Shown: piece after piece, positions 1 through 7,897 of the stretch
Position numbering within the stretch: position 1 is the first letter of the stretch
Layout of the letters: every line of letters starts with the position of its first letter
Assembly: GCA_904420535.1 (NCBI GenBank)
Contig: CAJFVQ010000068.1
Span: 1-34,826 of the forward strand
Direction of reading: 5' to 3'
Length of the DNA stretch: 34,826 bases
Origin: Candidatus Cryptoclostridium obscurum
GTDB lineage: Bacteria; Bacillota; Dehalobacteriia; UBA7702
Position numbers and translations under genes: made by a program
The notes under the pieces: model-generated
Databases searched by the model: none
The model's input: only the letters and a program-made list of their open reading frames with translations
Told to the model about the DNA's origin: nothing

Positions 1-2277
1 GAAAAGCTGACGGAGAGTTTTCAATGGCTCCGTTGGATGATTATTATATTCGTCACTTTCGGCGTATTGATCCTGCGTTCCTTTGGCGGCAGTGAGGCGT
101 TAAGCGTCGGGGATATTAGCAACGAAGATATTTATTATGAAGGCAGTACCCTGTCTTATATGAGCGACGTAAAATATGAACAGGCCAGGGAAGCTGTCAA
201 AGAACAGGTAAACGATATTTATGAATTGGATCAGACAAAAATTACGGAAGTAAAAGAACGTTTGGCATCTTTTGTTTCCGAACTTGCAGAGGCAAAAGAT
301 GCAGATGAAGCTGACCGCAGCAGCCTCTATGAATCTCTGCTAGGAGATGATTACAGTGCTGATCTCGGGGCGACCCTCGATGCCGTATCCGTTGACCGTT
401 TGTATCAGTTGGAAACGGACTTCAACAGTATGCTGGATCAATTATATGCCCCGGGAATTCGGGAAAGCGACATGGATGCCTTTCAGGAACAATTCCTCTA
501 TCAGATTGAAGACGGCAACTACAGCGAGGGAGAAAAACAAATTCTGAATGCTTATTATACCGCCGCGAAATTGGAGGCAAACAGCATTTATGATGAGGAG
601 GCTACAGAAAGCATCCTGGAAGCCCGATTAAGCGAAGTGCAGCCGGTAGAAGTTACGGTGCGTCCTGGTCAGATTGTAGTACAAAGAGGTACCACGGTTA
701 CAGAAGAACAAGTGGAAATGCTCAATAAAACAGGTCTTGCAGAACATGACAAAAATTTCCTTTATTATCCCGGTATCTTTTTGTATGTTTTATGTTTATA
801 CTTCTTGATTTATATTTACTGTCGCAGATTTTTCCCTTACTATGCTTACGACAACCATGGAATTCGTTTTTTAGGGGCTTTTTTGGTAGGATTTCTCATC
901 TTATGCCAAACCATTATGGTTGTCACTTACAGTATGAACGGTACTTTATACAGTGTTTTGGGGTATCTTTTGCCTTTGCCCGCTTTGGCTATTGTTTTAA
1001 CTACCATGATTAATCAGCGTTTTTCCTATTTTTTGGTAGCCATTGCTTCGATGTTTCTTGCAGTGATGACCTTAAGCCAGCCGGCATATTTGATTGTGAC
1101 ATTGATCTCCTCCCTCTTTACCGTTCACATGGTAGGTCGTATACGGGAACGGTATCAATTGGTGGCTTTTGGGTTCTACATTGGTATCATTAATGTAGTG
1201 TTAATTTTGTGCATGGGGTTTATCGGCGATCAAAATACAACGACGATGGTGATTGCTTCGGTGGTCGGTTTGGCTGGAGGGTTCCTCTCATCACTGTTGG
1301 CATTGGGTGTGATTCCCATTGCGGAAAATAAATTCAGTATGAATACGCCCATGAAATTGATGGAGCTTTCCAATCCTGGGCATCCTTTGATTAAACGGCT
1401 GATGACAGAGGCCCCCGGCACCTATTACCATAGTGTTTTAGTCGGGAATCTTGCCGAAGCCGGTGCAGATGCTATTGGGGCCGATTCCTTGTTGGTACGA
1501 GCAGCTTCCTATTTCCATGATATTGGGAAGCTGGAACGTCCCCAATACTTTGTGGAGAACCAAGAACCCAACATGAATCCGCATGAAAAATTAACCCCAT
1601 CTTTGAGCACACTGATTATCATCTCACACGTAAAAGACGGAGTGGAAATGGCGGAAGACTATGATCTTCCCCAGGCGATCATTGATATCATCAACGAACA
1701 TCACGGCAATAGTGTGGTGCGTTATTTCTATCATAAAGCAAAGGAAATGGCCGATAATCCTGACGAAATATCGCGGGAGGCCTTTTCCTATCCAAATCCC
1801 CGTCCCCAAACCAGAGAGAGTGCCATTGTGATGATGGCCGATAGTGTCCAGGCAGCATTACAAAGCCAGAGCATTCGTTCCCGCGGTGATATGGAAGCTC
1901 GCATCCATGAAATCATTCAAGCCCAGCTCAACGATGGGCAGTTTGAAGAATGCGATCTGACTTTCCGCGATTTGCATAAGATTCAAGAGGCATTCGTTAA
2001 TGTCCTCAGCGGTTTGTCCCATTATCGTATTGCCTATCCCTCTCTCACTCCTAAAGGAGAAAGAATGTTAGCAGACCGTTTAAAAAAGAAAATGGGAGAT
2101 GTCAAAGGAATTTCTTATTTGGTCAATGAGGATCTCACTAATCAAACTGATTTTGTGGATCTTTCTGGGGACGAAAATCTTCCCTCTGTTTCGGATGGAG
2201 AAGAAGCCACTGATATGCCCTTGGATGGAACGACGGATAATACCGCGATGAAAAGGAATCAAACCGATGAAAATTGA
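1..2277 (+). CDS. pgpH: Cyclic-di-AMP phosphodiesterase PgpH (7TM-HD family), 5' partial
   Basis: Membrane HD-domain phosphohydrolase expected to hydrolyse c-di-AMP. The reading frame is open to base 1 and codons upstream of the first ATG (base 37) encode more of the first membrane segment ([17 protein letters not shown]), so the gene almost certainly starts outside the window. Layout: N-terminal membrane anchor; extracytoplasmic region to about base 750 (7TM-7TMR-HD extracellular type); seven hydrophobic segments at about 760-1320; cytoplasmic HD domain at about 1380-2050. The HD motif is visible as YFHDIGK, with His-Asp at bases 1516-1521, followed by NPHEK and NEHHG, the usual metal ligands. 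The acidic C-terminal tail is poorly conserved. It heads the cluster pgpH-ybeY-dgkA-DUF3048-era, a common Firmicute order, and overlaps ybeY by 11 bases. Family assignment is firm; c-di-AMP specificity comes from the family. Confidence 0.93.
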   Translation, partial: EKLTESFQWLRWMIIIFVTFGVLILRSFGGSEALSVGDISNEDIYYEGSTLSYMSDVKYEQAREAVKEQVNDIYELDQTKITEVKERLASFVSELAEAKDADEADRSSLYESLLGDDYSADLGATLDAVSVDRLYQLETDFNSMLDQLYAPGIRESDMDAFQEQFLYQIEDGNYSEGEKQILNAYYTAAKLEANSIYDEEATESILEARLSEVQPVEVTVRPGQIVVQRGTTVTEEQVEMLNKTGLAEHDKNFLYYPGIFLYVLCLYFLIYIYCRRFFPYYAYDNHGIRFLGAFLVGFLILCQTIMVVTYSMNGTLYSVLGYLLPLPALAIVLTTMINQRFSYFLVAIASMFLAVMTLSQPAYLIVTLISSLFTVHMVGRIRERYQLVAFGFYIGIINVVLILCMGFIGDQNTTTMVIASVVGLAGGFLSSLLALGVIPIAENKFSMNTPMKLMELSNPGHPLIKRLMTEAPGTYYHSVLVGNLAEAGADAIGADSLLVRAASYFHDIGKLERPQYFVENQEPNMNPHEKLTPSLSTLIIISHVKDGVEMAEDYDLPQAIIDIINEHHGNSVVRYFYHKAKEMADNPDEISREAFSYPNPRPQTRESAIVMMADSVQAALQSQSIRSRGDMEARIHEIIQAQLNDGQFEECDLTFRDLHKIQEAFVNVLSGLSHYRIAYPSLTPKGERMLADRLKKKMGDVKGISYLVNEDLTNQTDFVDLSGDENLPSVSDGEEATDMPLDGTTDNTAMKRNQTDEN

Positions 2278-2746
2278 AATGCGCAGTAATCTGCAAGATT
2301 TTAAATTATCCCGAGATGAAATGGCTTTTCTATCGAAAGTATTGAATCATGCTGCCAAAGGGGAGGGGGTGCCCCGCTACACCATGGTTACAATCTTTTT
2401 TACTGATAACGAGACCATTCAAAAGTTTAACCGCAAGTTTCGGCATATCGACAAGGCCACGGATGTACTCTCCTTTCCTACGGCGGAACCGGGAGAATCT
2501 TGGGATCATTACCATGATTTGCCGGGGCTCGGTCCCGTGAGTTTGGGGGATTTGATCGTTTCTTTAGAGCGCTGCGAAGAACAGGCCGACGCTTATGGCC
2601 ACAGTTTTTGTCGGGAACTTTGTTTTTTAGCGCTTCATGGCTTGTTACATCTTCTGGGTTACGATCATGTGAAACCGGAGGAGGCCCGTGTCATGGAAGA
2701 AAAAACCGAGGGATACCTTACTTCCATGGGGGTGACCCGCTGTTGA
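2267..2746 (+). CDS. ybeY: Endoribonuclease YbeY (rRNA maturation factor)
   Basis: Metal-dependent single-strand endoribonuclease involved in 16S rRNA 3' processing and ribosome quality control. The 159-aa length is normal. The zinc-binding signature [11 protein letters not shown] is present, with His124, His128 and His134 as ligands, and the earlier block [10 protein letters not shown] is typical of the family. The ATG at 2267 overlaps the end of pgpH and has an AAAGGA-like ribosome site about 10 bases upstream inside pgpH; a second ATG at 2279 would remove four residues. The overlap suggests translational coupling in the pgpH-to-era operon. Confidence 0.95.
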   Translation: MKIEMRSNLQDFKLSRDEMAFLSKVLNHAAKGEGVPRYTMVTIFFTDNETIQKFNRKFRHIDKATDVLSFPTAEPGESWDHYHDLPGLGPVSLGDLIVSLERCEEQADAYGHSFCRELCFLALHGLLHLLGYDHVKPEEARVMEEKTEGYLTSMGVTRC

Positions 2747-3105
2747 AAACGAAAAATCTTTGGGAAAGTTTTCATCACGCCTTTGATGGTTTGATGCATT
2801 GCATCCGCCATGAACGCAATATTCGCATCCATTTAACCATGGGCTGTCTTGCCTTGATTTTGGCGGTTGCCCTTTCGGTGAAACCCATTGAATTAGTGGT
2901 TCTTGTGCTGATTATTGCAGCAGTCATCGTTAGTGAGATGATTAATACCGCCATTGAAAATGTGATTGACCTGGTGTCTCCGGAATTTCATCCTTTGGCA
3001 AAGATTGTCAAGGATATTACTGCCGGCGCGGTACTCTTTTCCTGTATTGCAGCAGTCATCATTGGCTGCCTGATATTCATACCCTATTTATGGGCATTAC
3101 TATGA
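2743..3105 (+). CDS. dgkA: Diacylglycerol/undecaprenol kinase (DgkA family)
   Basis: Small integral-membrane lipid kinase of about 120 aa; in Gram-positive bacteria this family phosphorylates undecaprenol. The signature [13 protein letters not shown] and the following KDITAGAVL are present, with three hydrophobic segments. I chose the TTG at 2743: it overlaps the ybeY stop by four bases, has GGGGTGA eight bases upstream, and begins the family-like N-terminus [11 protein letters not shown] longer frame from 2608 would lie inside ybeY and adds nothing recognisable. The neighbours ybeY and era are the usual genomic context. Confidence 0.9.
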   Translation: MKTKNLWESFHHAFDGLMHCIRHERNIRIHLTMGCLALILAVALSVKPIELVVLVLIIAAVIVSEMINTAIENVIDLVSPEFHPLAKIVKDITAGAVLFSCIAAVIIGCLIFIPYLWALL

Positions 3106-3134
3106 TAATGCATGAAATGAATTAGGAGGTCATG

Positions 3135-4169
3135 ATGAAAAATTTTTCGATTTTCACTGTTGTACTGCTTTGTTGCCTCAGCATGTTGATGTGGGGATGT
3201 GGAAAAAATGATTCCGCAGAGAATGAGTCTTCCCCCGTACCGGAGCCGGAGCCCATTTATTGCCCCTTGGATCATGAGGTCATCGACGCGATGCCGAATC
3301 GTGTTTTTGCCGTGGCCATTGATAATGGTCCCAAAGCGGAGCCCCAGACAAATCTCGATGAAGCAGATCTTGTATTTGAAGTTCCGGTAGAAGGTGGAAT
3401 TAACCGCTTTTTGGCGCTGTATTATCACAATCAGCCCGATGTTATCGGTCCCGTGCGCAGCGCGCGTCATTATTTCATTGATCTGATTCAGGCTTTTGAC
3501 GGAATCTATGTTCATTGCGGCGGTAGTGAGCAGGCCTATGAGGCGCTGGAAGGCATTGAAGATATCGACGAAATGGCGGCATCTTCTACGTTCTGGCGGG
3601 ATAATTCCCGCAATGCTCCTGTAAATCTCTATACCAGTTGGGAAAAACTTAATGAAAAGACCGTCGAAAACGGTTGGAATGATTCTCGGTCCATTCCGGC
3701 ATTTGCTTTTTACGGTGATGAGGAATCGGCAGCATTGGCCCAGGGAGACGCCACGGAAATTAGTATTCCTTACACTTATAAGTCTGTGGGGTACACCTGG
3801 GACGATACCCAAAATTGCTACCTGCGCTCTTCCGACGGCAGCCCCCATGTGGACAATGAAAGTGGAGAAACCCTCAAGGCAGACAATATCGTTACTATGA
3901 ACATCAGTACCCGAGTGATTGATGATAAGGGACGCCTTGACATGTCTTTTGCCGGCAACAGCGGCAGCGGCTATCTCTTCCAAAAGGGTAATGTCCAGGA
4001 AATTACCTGGTCCATGGAGTCTTCAGGATCGCCCTTGGTCTTTACTTTGGCCGACGGTTCTGCTGCACAATTGCTCCCTGGGCATACTTTTATCCAGGTC
4101 GTGCCCAATCAGCTTACAGTAACTCATAACGGCACCCTTTCCGACACTTCGGCAGAAGGAGTTGAATAA
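3135..4169 (+). CDS. DUF3048 domain lipoprotein (YerB-like)
   Basis: Predicted exported lipoprotein of about 344 aa. A hydrophobic signal segment (about residues 4-20) ends in LMWGC, an imperfect lipobox with Trp at -2, and is followed by an acidic Ser/Pro/Glu-rich linker. The mature part matches DUF3048: PNRVFAVAIDN, the block VEGGINRFLALYY, then GPVRSARHYF, with the second DUF3048 half in the C-terminal third. The function of this family is unknown. AGGAGG at 3124-3129 sits five bases before the ATG at 3135 but only two before an ATG at 3132, so the second Met is preferred. It sits between dgkA and era (two-base gap to era) and is probably co-transcribed with them. Confidence 0.86.
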   Translation: MKNFSIFTVVLLCCLSMLMWGCGKNDSAENESSPVPEPEPIYCPLDHEVIDAMPNRVFAVAIDNGPKAEPQTNLDEADLVFEVPVEGGINRFLALYYHNQPDVIGPVRSARHYFIDLIQAFDGIYVHCGGSEQAYEALEGIEDIDEMAASSTFWRDNSRNAPVNLYTSWEKLNEKTVENGWNDSRSIPAFAFYGDEESAALAQGDATEISIPYTYKSVGYTWDDTQNCYLRSSDGSPHVDNESGETLKADNIVTMNISTRVIDDKGRLDMSFAGNSGSGYLFQKGNVQEITWSMESSGSPLVFTLADGSAAQLLPGHTFIQVVPNQLTVTHNGTLSDTSAEGVE

Positions 4170-4171
4170 AG

Positions 4172-5083
4172 ATGAGTGAAAAAGAATTCCGTTCCGGTTT
4201 TATTACCATTATAGGACGACCCAACGCCGGTAAAAGCACTTTGTTGAATACCATTTTGGGGCAGAAGGTCGCCATTGTTTCTGATAAACCCCAAACCACT
4301 CAAAACAAGATTCGGGGATTTTATACCACCGACGATGCCCAACTGGTCTTCATCGATACCCCTGGCATTCACAAACCAAAACATAAATTAGGGGAATATA
4401 TGGTGGAGGCAGCCAAAAGCGCCATCGGCGGCGTAGATCTGATCTTTTATATTGTGGATGGTTCGGAGAAATTTGGTCGCGGGGAAGAGTATATCATCAA
4501 TACTTTGCCCCGTAATATCCCTGTCTTTCTGCTGTTGAATAAGATTGATTTAATGCCCAAAGAACACATTTTGGAATTGATTGCTTTTTATCGTGAAAAA
4601 TTTGATTTCGCAGAGATCGTTCCGATCTCTGCGTTGAAGGATGAAAACGTGACCCATCTGTTAGAAACTGTTGTCCGCTATTTGGAGCCGGGCCCTTGTT
4701 ATTATCCCGAAGATATGGTGACAGATCAGCCGGAACGAGCCATTATGGCGGAAATTGTACGGGAAAAAGTTTTAGAATTGACCAAAGATGAGATCCCCCA
4801 CGCTGTTGCTGTAGAAATGGTGGAAGTAAAAGAACGCCCCGATGGCCGCGTTTACGCCAATGCCACGATCTATGTGGAGCGAGAGTCTCAAAAAGGAATC
4901 ATTATAGGCAAAAACGGTGCGATGTTGAAGGAAATCGGACGGCGTGCCCGTCTGGAAATGGAGGAAACTTTAGGATCTCCTTTTTATTTAGAGTTATGGG
5001 TTAAGGTAAAGAAGGATTGGAGAAATAAGGAGATCTACTTGCGTAATTTTGGCTTTGATAAAAGAAAAATTGACGAATCTTAG
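4172..5083 (+). CDS. era: GTPase Era
   Basis: Ras-like GTPase that binds the 3' end of 16S rRNA and assists 30S assembly. The 303-aa length is typical. G motifs: G1 GRPNAGKS (15-22), G2 around TTQNKIRG, G3 DTPG (62-65), G4 NKID (123-126), G5 SAL (153-155). The C-terminal KH RNA-binding domain is marked by GKNG (246-249). Translation starts two bases after the DUF3048 stop, with an AAGGAG-like site inside the end of that gene. It is the last gene before a 318-base intergenic region. Confidence 0.97.
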   Translation: MSEKEFRSGFITIIGRPNAGKSTLLNTILGQKVAIVSDKPQTTQNKIRGFYTTDDAQLVFIDTPGIHKPKHKLGEYMVEAAKSAIGGVDLIFYIVDGSEKFGRGEEYIINTLPRNIPVFLLLNKIDLMPKEHILELIAFYREKFDFAEIVPISALKDENVTHLLETVVRYLEPGPCYYPEDMVTDQPERAIMAEIVREKVLELTKDEIPHAVAVEMVEVKERPDGRVYANATIYVERESQKGIIIGKNGAMLKEIGRRARLEMEETLGSPFYLELWVKVKKDWRNKEIYLRNFGFDKRKIDES

Positions 5084-5159
5084 TGAAAATTTAACAAAAA
5101 AGAATTTCTTTTTTCATATGAAAATGGTAAACTATAAAATAGGAGCATTTTATCAGTGA

Positions 5160-5190
5160 TTGTAAGATATCGATATATCGATGATATAAT
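5160..5190 (+). promoter_or_regulatory. mgtE promoter with palindrome in the spacer
   Basis: TTGTAA (5160-5165) and a perfect TATAAT (5185-5190) are separated by 19 bases. A perfect 14-base palindrome, ATCGATATATCGAT (5169-5182), fills the spacer between the two boxes, a good place for a repressor, or for a MerR-like activator that tolerates 19-bp spacers. The expected start of transcription is about 5197, giving a leader of about 205 nt before mgtE. The factor that binds is unknown. Confidence 0.55.
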
Positions 5191-5233
5191 GATAGAATGT
5201 TCTAATGAAAGAATAATCAAAGGCGGTGAGCAT

Positions 5234-5329
5234 ATGGACGGTGTTCCTCGATGTTGTTTGTATCAAAAAGGAAATATATTAAAGGCAGGGAGCTCGTTCA
5301 TGTGTGACTCCCTGCGTACTGTCTGTTGA
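5234..5329 (+). CDS. Putative 31-aa leader peptide upstream of mgtE
   Basis: Small ORF starting at ATG 5234 (MDGVPRCC...) and ending at TGA 5327. Its ribosome site AAGGCGGTGAG is very strong, matching the anti-Shine-Dalgarno at seven of eight positions. It begins about 37 nt into the predicted mgtE leader. The peptide has four Cys but no run of one amino acid, so it does not look like an amino-acid sensor. Its coding region contains a hairpin (5285-5292 with 5308-5315) and ends on a segment (5319-5326) that can pair with 5377-5384 just before mgtE. It may be a regulatory leader ORF or a small orphan protein; no homologue is recognised. Confidence 0.4.
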   Translation: MDGVPRCCLYQKGNILKAGSSFMCDSLRTVC

Positions 5330-5397
5330 TAGGGGTGGATCATATACTTTCTTCTTTCCATAGTTGCCCCTTGCTGACAGACAGCAAGAAGGGAGAG
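5285..5397 (+). promoter_or_regulatory. Structured mgtE leader with alternative pairings
   Basis: Three exact complementarities are visible. First, GCAGGGAG (5285-5292) pairs with CTCCCTGC (5308-5315), a 15-base loop. Second, CTTGCTG (5370-5376) pairs with CAGCAAG (5382-5388), a 5-base loop, directly before the mgtE ribosome site GGGAG (5391-5395). Third, CTGTCTGT (5319-5326) pairs with ACAGACAG (5377-5384), which excludes the second hairpin. CTCCC of the first hairpin could also mask the mgtE ribosome site. No M-box magnesium riboswitch signature is recognised. There is no U-tract after the hairpins, so any control is more likely translational. Confidence 0.4.
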
Positions 5398-5401
5398 TCT
5401 T

Positions 5402-6772
5402 ATGGATATTCAGGAAAGATTGATTCGACTGGAACCATTCATCGAAACCCGGGATTATCCTGCCATCGCAGCGGTTCTGGCACCATCGGCCCCGGTGGAT
5501 ATCGCCGAACTTCTTTCCCATCTCGATGAAAGTTTTATCTCTTCGGTGTTGCAGTATCTTCCTGCCAGCGTGACAGGGGAAGTGTTGAGCCATCTCGACG
5601 CTGAACTGATTCCCCAAATTATGAAGGACTTGGGCAGTGATCGAAGCGCTCAGATCCTCGATACTATGTATTCCGATGATGTCGCTGACCTTTTGGGGGA
5701 ATTAACGCCGAAAGAGCAAAAAGAAGTCTTCGACCTCATGGAAGATGAGGATGCGGAAGATGTTAAGGGATTGATGGTCTATCCCGAAGATACTGCCGGT
5801 TCTATCATGACCACAGAATTTGTGGCATTGAATCAGCATGTTACAGCGGAAGAAGCCATTAATATTTTGCGTGCCGAGGCTCCTTCGGCAGAAACTGTTT
5901 ATTACGTTTACGTCGTCGATGACGACGAAGTATTGGTGGGCGTTTTGTCCCTCCGGGATTTAATTGTAACGCCACCCAGTTGGCCTCTGGAACACATTAT
6001 GCATACCCGTGTCAAATACGTTGACGATTATATGGATCAAGAAGAAGTTGCGCGTATTGTGTCTCGTTATGATATTATGGCTGTTCCCGTTGTCGATCGG
6101 AACCACCGGCTGGTGGGGATTGTTACAGTCGACGATGTTTTAGATGTCATCCAGGAAGAAACCACAGAAGACGTCTTTCGTATGGCCGGTGTTCATGAGG
6201 ACGAATTGGAAGAAGATGATTCCGTACCGAAAATGATTTGGGGAGCCGTGAAATCTCGTTTGCCGTGGTTGTTCGTAACGCTATTTGGCGGCATTTTATC
6301 CAGCACTATTATGCGCGGATTGGAGTCGGAACTGGAAGCCGTTGTGGCTTTGGCATATTTTACACCGCTTCTTTGCGGTATGGGGGGAAATGTTGGCACC
6401 CAAAGTTCCACTGTTACGGTACGAGGACTTTCTACAGGGCAGATTTCCAAATCGGGATTTTTTGCTACCGTATTGAAGGAATCCAGTGTGGGACTGATTG
6501 TCGGTCTATTTTGTGCCGTAATTCTAGCTGTGGTGGCTTGGGTATGGCAAGGCAGCGCAATTTTAGGTATTTTATTGGGAATTACCCTTATTTGCAATAT
6601 GTTTATTGCCGCTACGGTAGGGACTGCTGTTCCCCTGGTCTTAAAACGGCTCAACGTGGATCCCGCTGTGGCGTCAGCGCCCTTTATCAGCACCAGCATT
6701 GATGTTTTGGGGCTTGTGATTTATTCTGTTTTAGCGTCGCTTTTTATTCCACTGTTGACGACGGGGATGTGA
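5402..6772 (+). CDS. mgtE: Magnesium channel/transporter MgtE
   Basis: Dimeric Mg2+ channel of the cytoplasmic membrane gated by cytosolic Mg2+. The 456-aa protein has the full architecture: N-terminal alpha-helical MgtE_N repeats (about 1-125), a CBS pair (about 130-255) ending in VTVDDVLDVIQEE, a connecting helix, and five membrane helices (about 285-456). Asp434 in FISTSIDVLGLV matches the conserved pore-lining Asp of the last helix. The ATG at 5402 follows AAGGGAGAG. It is inserted between era and recO, which are often adjacent in Firmicutes, and recO starts four bases after its stop, so the two are co-transcribed. The long leader (5197-5401) implies gene-specific control. Confidence 0.95.
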   Translation: MDIQERLIRLEPFIETRDYPAIAAVLAPSAPVDIAELLSHLDESFISSVLQYLPASVTGEVLSHLDAELIPQIMKDLGSDRSAQILDTMYSDDVADLLGELTPKEQKEVFDLMEDEDAEDVKGLMVYPEDTAGSIMTTEFVALNQHVTAEEAINILRAEAPSAETVYYVYVVDDDEVLVGVLSLRDLIVTPPSWPLEHIMHTRVKYVDDYMDQEEVARIVSRYDIMAVPVVDRNHRLVGIVTVDDVLDVIQEETTEDVFRMAGVHEDELEEDDSVPKMIWGAVKSRLPWLFVTLFGGILSSTIMRGLESELEAVVALAYFTPLLCGMGGNVGTQSSTVTVRGLSTGQISKSGFFATVLKESSVGLIVGLFCAVILAVVAWVWQGSAILGILLGITLICNMFIAATVGTAVPLVLKRLNVDPAVASAPFISTSIDVLGLVIYSVLASLFIPLLTTGM

Positions 6773-6776
6773 TACT

Positions 6777-7502
6777 ATGACGCGTTATTATTCGGTGGAT
6801 GCCATTGTCCTGAAGGCCATGGATTACGGTGAGGGGCATCGCATTTTTACCTTTTATTCCAGAGAAGAAGGAAAACTATCGGCCATTGCACGCGGTATCA
6901 AAAAGCAAACAAGTAAATTGAAAGGCCATCTTCAACTGGGAAATCGCTGTCATCTTCTATTGTATCGGGGACGTAATCTCGACACGGTAAGTCAAGCTGC
7001 GGCTACATCGGTATATTCTCATATTCGGGAAAATCCCAAAGCATATCTTTACAGTTCTTATTTATTGGAGTTATTGGACTCTTCCGTACCGGAGCGGGAA
7101 CCGAACGCGGAACTTTTTTATTTGGCCCATGAGGTACTCACTTCTATGGCGGAGCTGGAACCTGCCTTGGCAGTCCATTATTTTGAGATTCATCTTTTGC
7201 GGCTTCTGGGATATGAAGCGAACTTCCGCCGCTGTATCCATTGCGGCAGGCCGTTGAAAGAGGGCTTTCTTTCTCCAAGATTTGAAGGGATCGTAGGCGA
7301 AGAATGCGGCGAAGGATATCCCGTTTCCGCCCAGGCTCTTTACGCTCTGACTTATTACAGCGAAAGCCAGTTGCCGCAGATTGGACGATTAAAAATCAGC
7401 AAAGAAACCGAAAAAATGATGGCCAGAGTGACCAGGCATATGTTGGATTTCCATCTGGATCGAAAATTGCGTTCCGTCGATATTTTACAGGATTTAACTT
7501 GA
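6777..7502 (+). CDS. recO: DNA repair protein RecO
   Basis: RecO mediates loading of RecA onto SSB-coated single-stranded DNA in the RecFOR pathway. The 241-aa protein shows the N-terminal OB-fold (YYSVDAIVLKAMDYGEGHR) and a helical C-terminal domain. The zinc-finger region has CIHCGRP followed by only one later Cys (GEEC), so the usual second CxxC pair appears incomplete. The ATG lies four bases after the mgtE stop, with a GGGGATGTGA-like site at the end of mgtE. It is the last gene of its unit; a terminator follows at 7521. Confidence 0.93.
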   Translation: MTRYYSVDAIVLKAMDYGEGHRIFTFYSREEGKLSAIARGIKKQTSKLKGHLQLGNRCHLLLYRGRNLDTVSQAAATSVYSHIRENPKAYLYSSYLLELLDSSVPEREPNAELFYLAHEVLTSMAELEPALAVHYFEIHLLRLLGYEANFRRCIHCGRPLKEGFLSPRFEGIVGEECGEGYPVSAQALYALTYYSESQLPQIGRLKISKETEKMMARVTRHMLDFHLDRKLRSVDILQDLT

Positions 7503-7520
7503 ACAGCCGTTAGTAAATAC

Positions 7521-7565
7521 AAGCAGTCATTGGCAGGAGAAACCGGTGGCTGCTTTATTCTTTAT
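7521..7565 (+). terminator. Rho-independent terminator after recO
   Basis: A 13-bp stem pairs 7521-7533 with 7543-7555 (three G-U pairs) around a 9-base loop. A T-rich tail follows. It lies 19 bases after the recO stop. Confidence 0.8.
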
Positions 7566-7698
7566 TTCTCTTTAATAAATTTTTTTAGAAAAAATTATCA
7601 TGAATATGATAGCCACTGTGTGCAGATGGAAATACAGGAAGCATCTGAATGAATGCGTGCCATGCAAAGGTTCTTTTGTGTCACGTTTATTTTTCTTG

Positions 7699-7727
7699 TT
7701 GATTTTACGGATTTTCTATGATGTAAT
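7699..7727 (+). promoter_or_regulatory. SigmaA-type promoter for a possible small RNA
   Basis: TTGATT (7699-7704), 17-base spacer, TGTAAT (7722-7727). The predicted start is about 7734. No ORF with a ribosome site follows before the terminator at 7782, so it would drive a transcript of about 75 nt. Confidence 0.4.
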
Positions 7728-7733
7728 CGGTTA

Positions 7734-7812
7734 CTTAGGTACAACACCATGATTTCTAAAGGCTAAATATGTAATTCAATGCGACAGGTCTTGAAAAACC
7801 TGTCGTTTTTTT
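7734..7812 (+). ncRNA. Candidate small RNA of about 75 nt
   Basis: The region between a good sigmaA-type promoter (7699-7727) and a strong intrinsic terminator (7782-7812) has no credible ORF. The 5' 45 bases are largely unstructured and the 3' end is the terminator hairpin, the layout of a trans-acting sRNA. It could instead be a remnant or an attenuated leader of spoIIGA. No known RNA family is recognised. Confidence 0.3.
7782..7812 (+). terminator. Rho-independent terminator upstream of spoIIGA
   Basis: CGACAGGT (7782-7789) pairs perfectly with ACCTGTCG (7798-7805), followed by eight T. It isolates spoIIGA from upstream transcription. Confidence 0.8.
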
Positions 7813-7833
7813 TATTGTTTTCATTTTCTATAA

Positions 7834-7866
7834 GCGACAAAGTTCCCACTGTACCGGGGATATAAT
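7834..7866 (+). promoter_or_regulatory. spoIIGA promoter, probably Spo0A-activated
   Basis: A perfect TATAAT lies at 7861-7866 with no recognisable -35 at the usual distance. Instead GCGACAAA (7834-7841), the reverse complement of the 0A-box-like TTTGTCGC, overlaps the -35 position. The spoIIG promoter of Bacillus subtilis is built this way, with Spo0A~P replacing a good -35. The match to the 0A core TGTCGAA is five of seven, so this is suggestive only. Confidence 0.45.
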
Positions 7867-7897
7867 AGAATCATGGTTTTGGGAAAGGAGATCCGGG

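Noticed and set aside
3084-3983. 299-codon ORF on the minus strand opposite the DUF3048 gene
   Set aside because: It has no recognisable domain and mirrors the third positions of a clear lipoprotein gene on the plus strand.
5096-5114. Terminator after era
   Set aside because: AAAAAAGAA/TTCTTTTTT is self-complementary but has one G-C pair and almost no loop, too weak to call.
5191-5401. M-box (ykoK) magnesium riboswitch before mgtE
   Set aside because: The expected conserved core of that riboswitch was not found; the leader instead has an ORF and short alternative hairpins. A covariance search would settle it.
6193-6699. Minus-strand ORF of 168 codons within mgtE
   Set aside because: Low-complexity shadow of the mgtE membrane-domain coding sequence; no ribosome site or domain.
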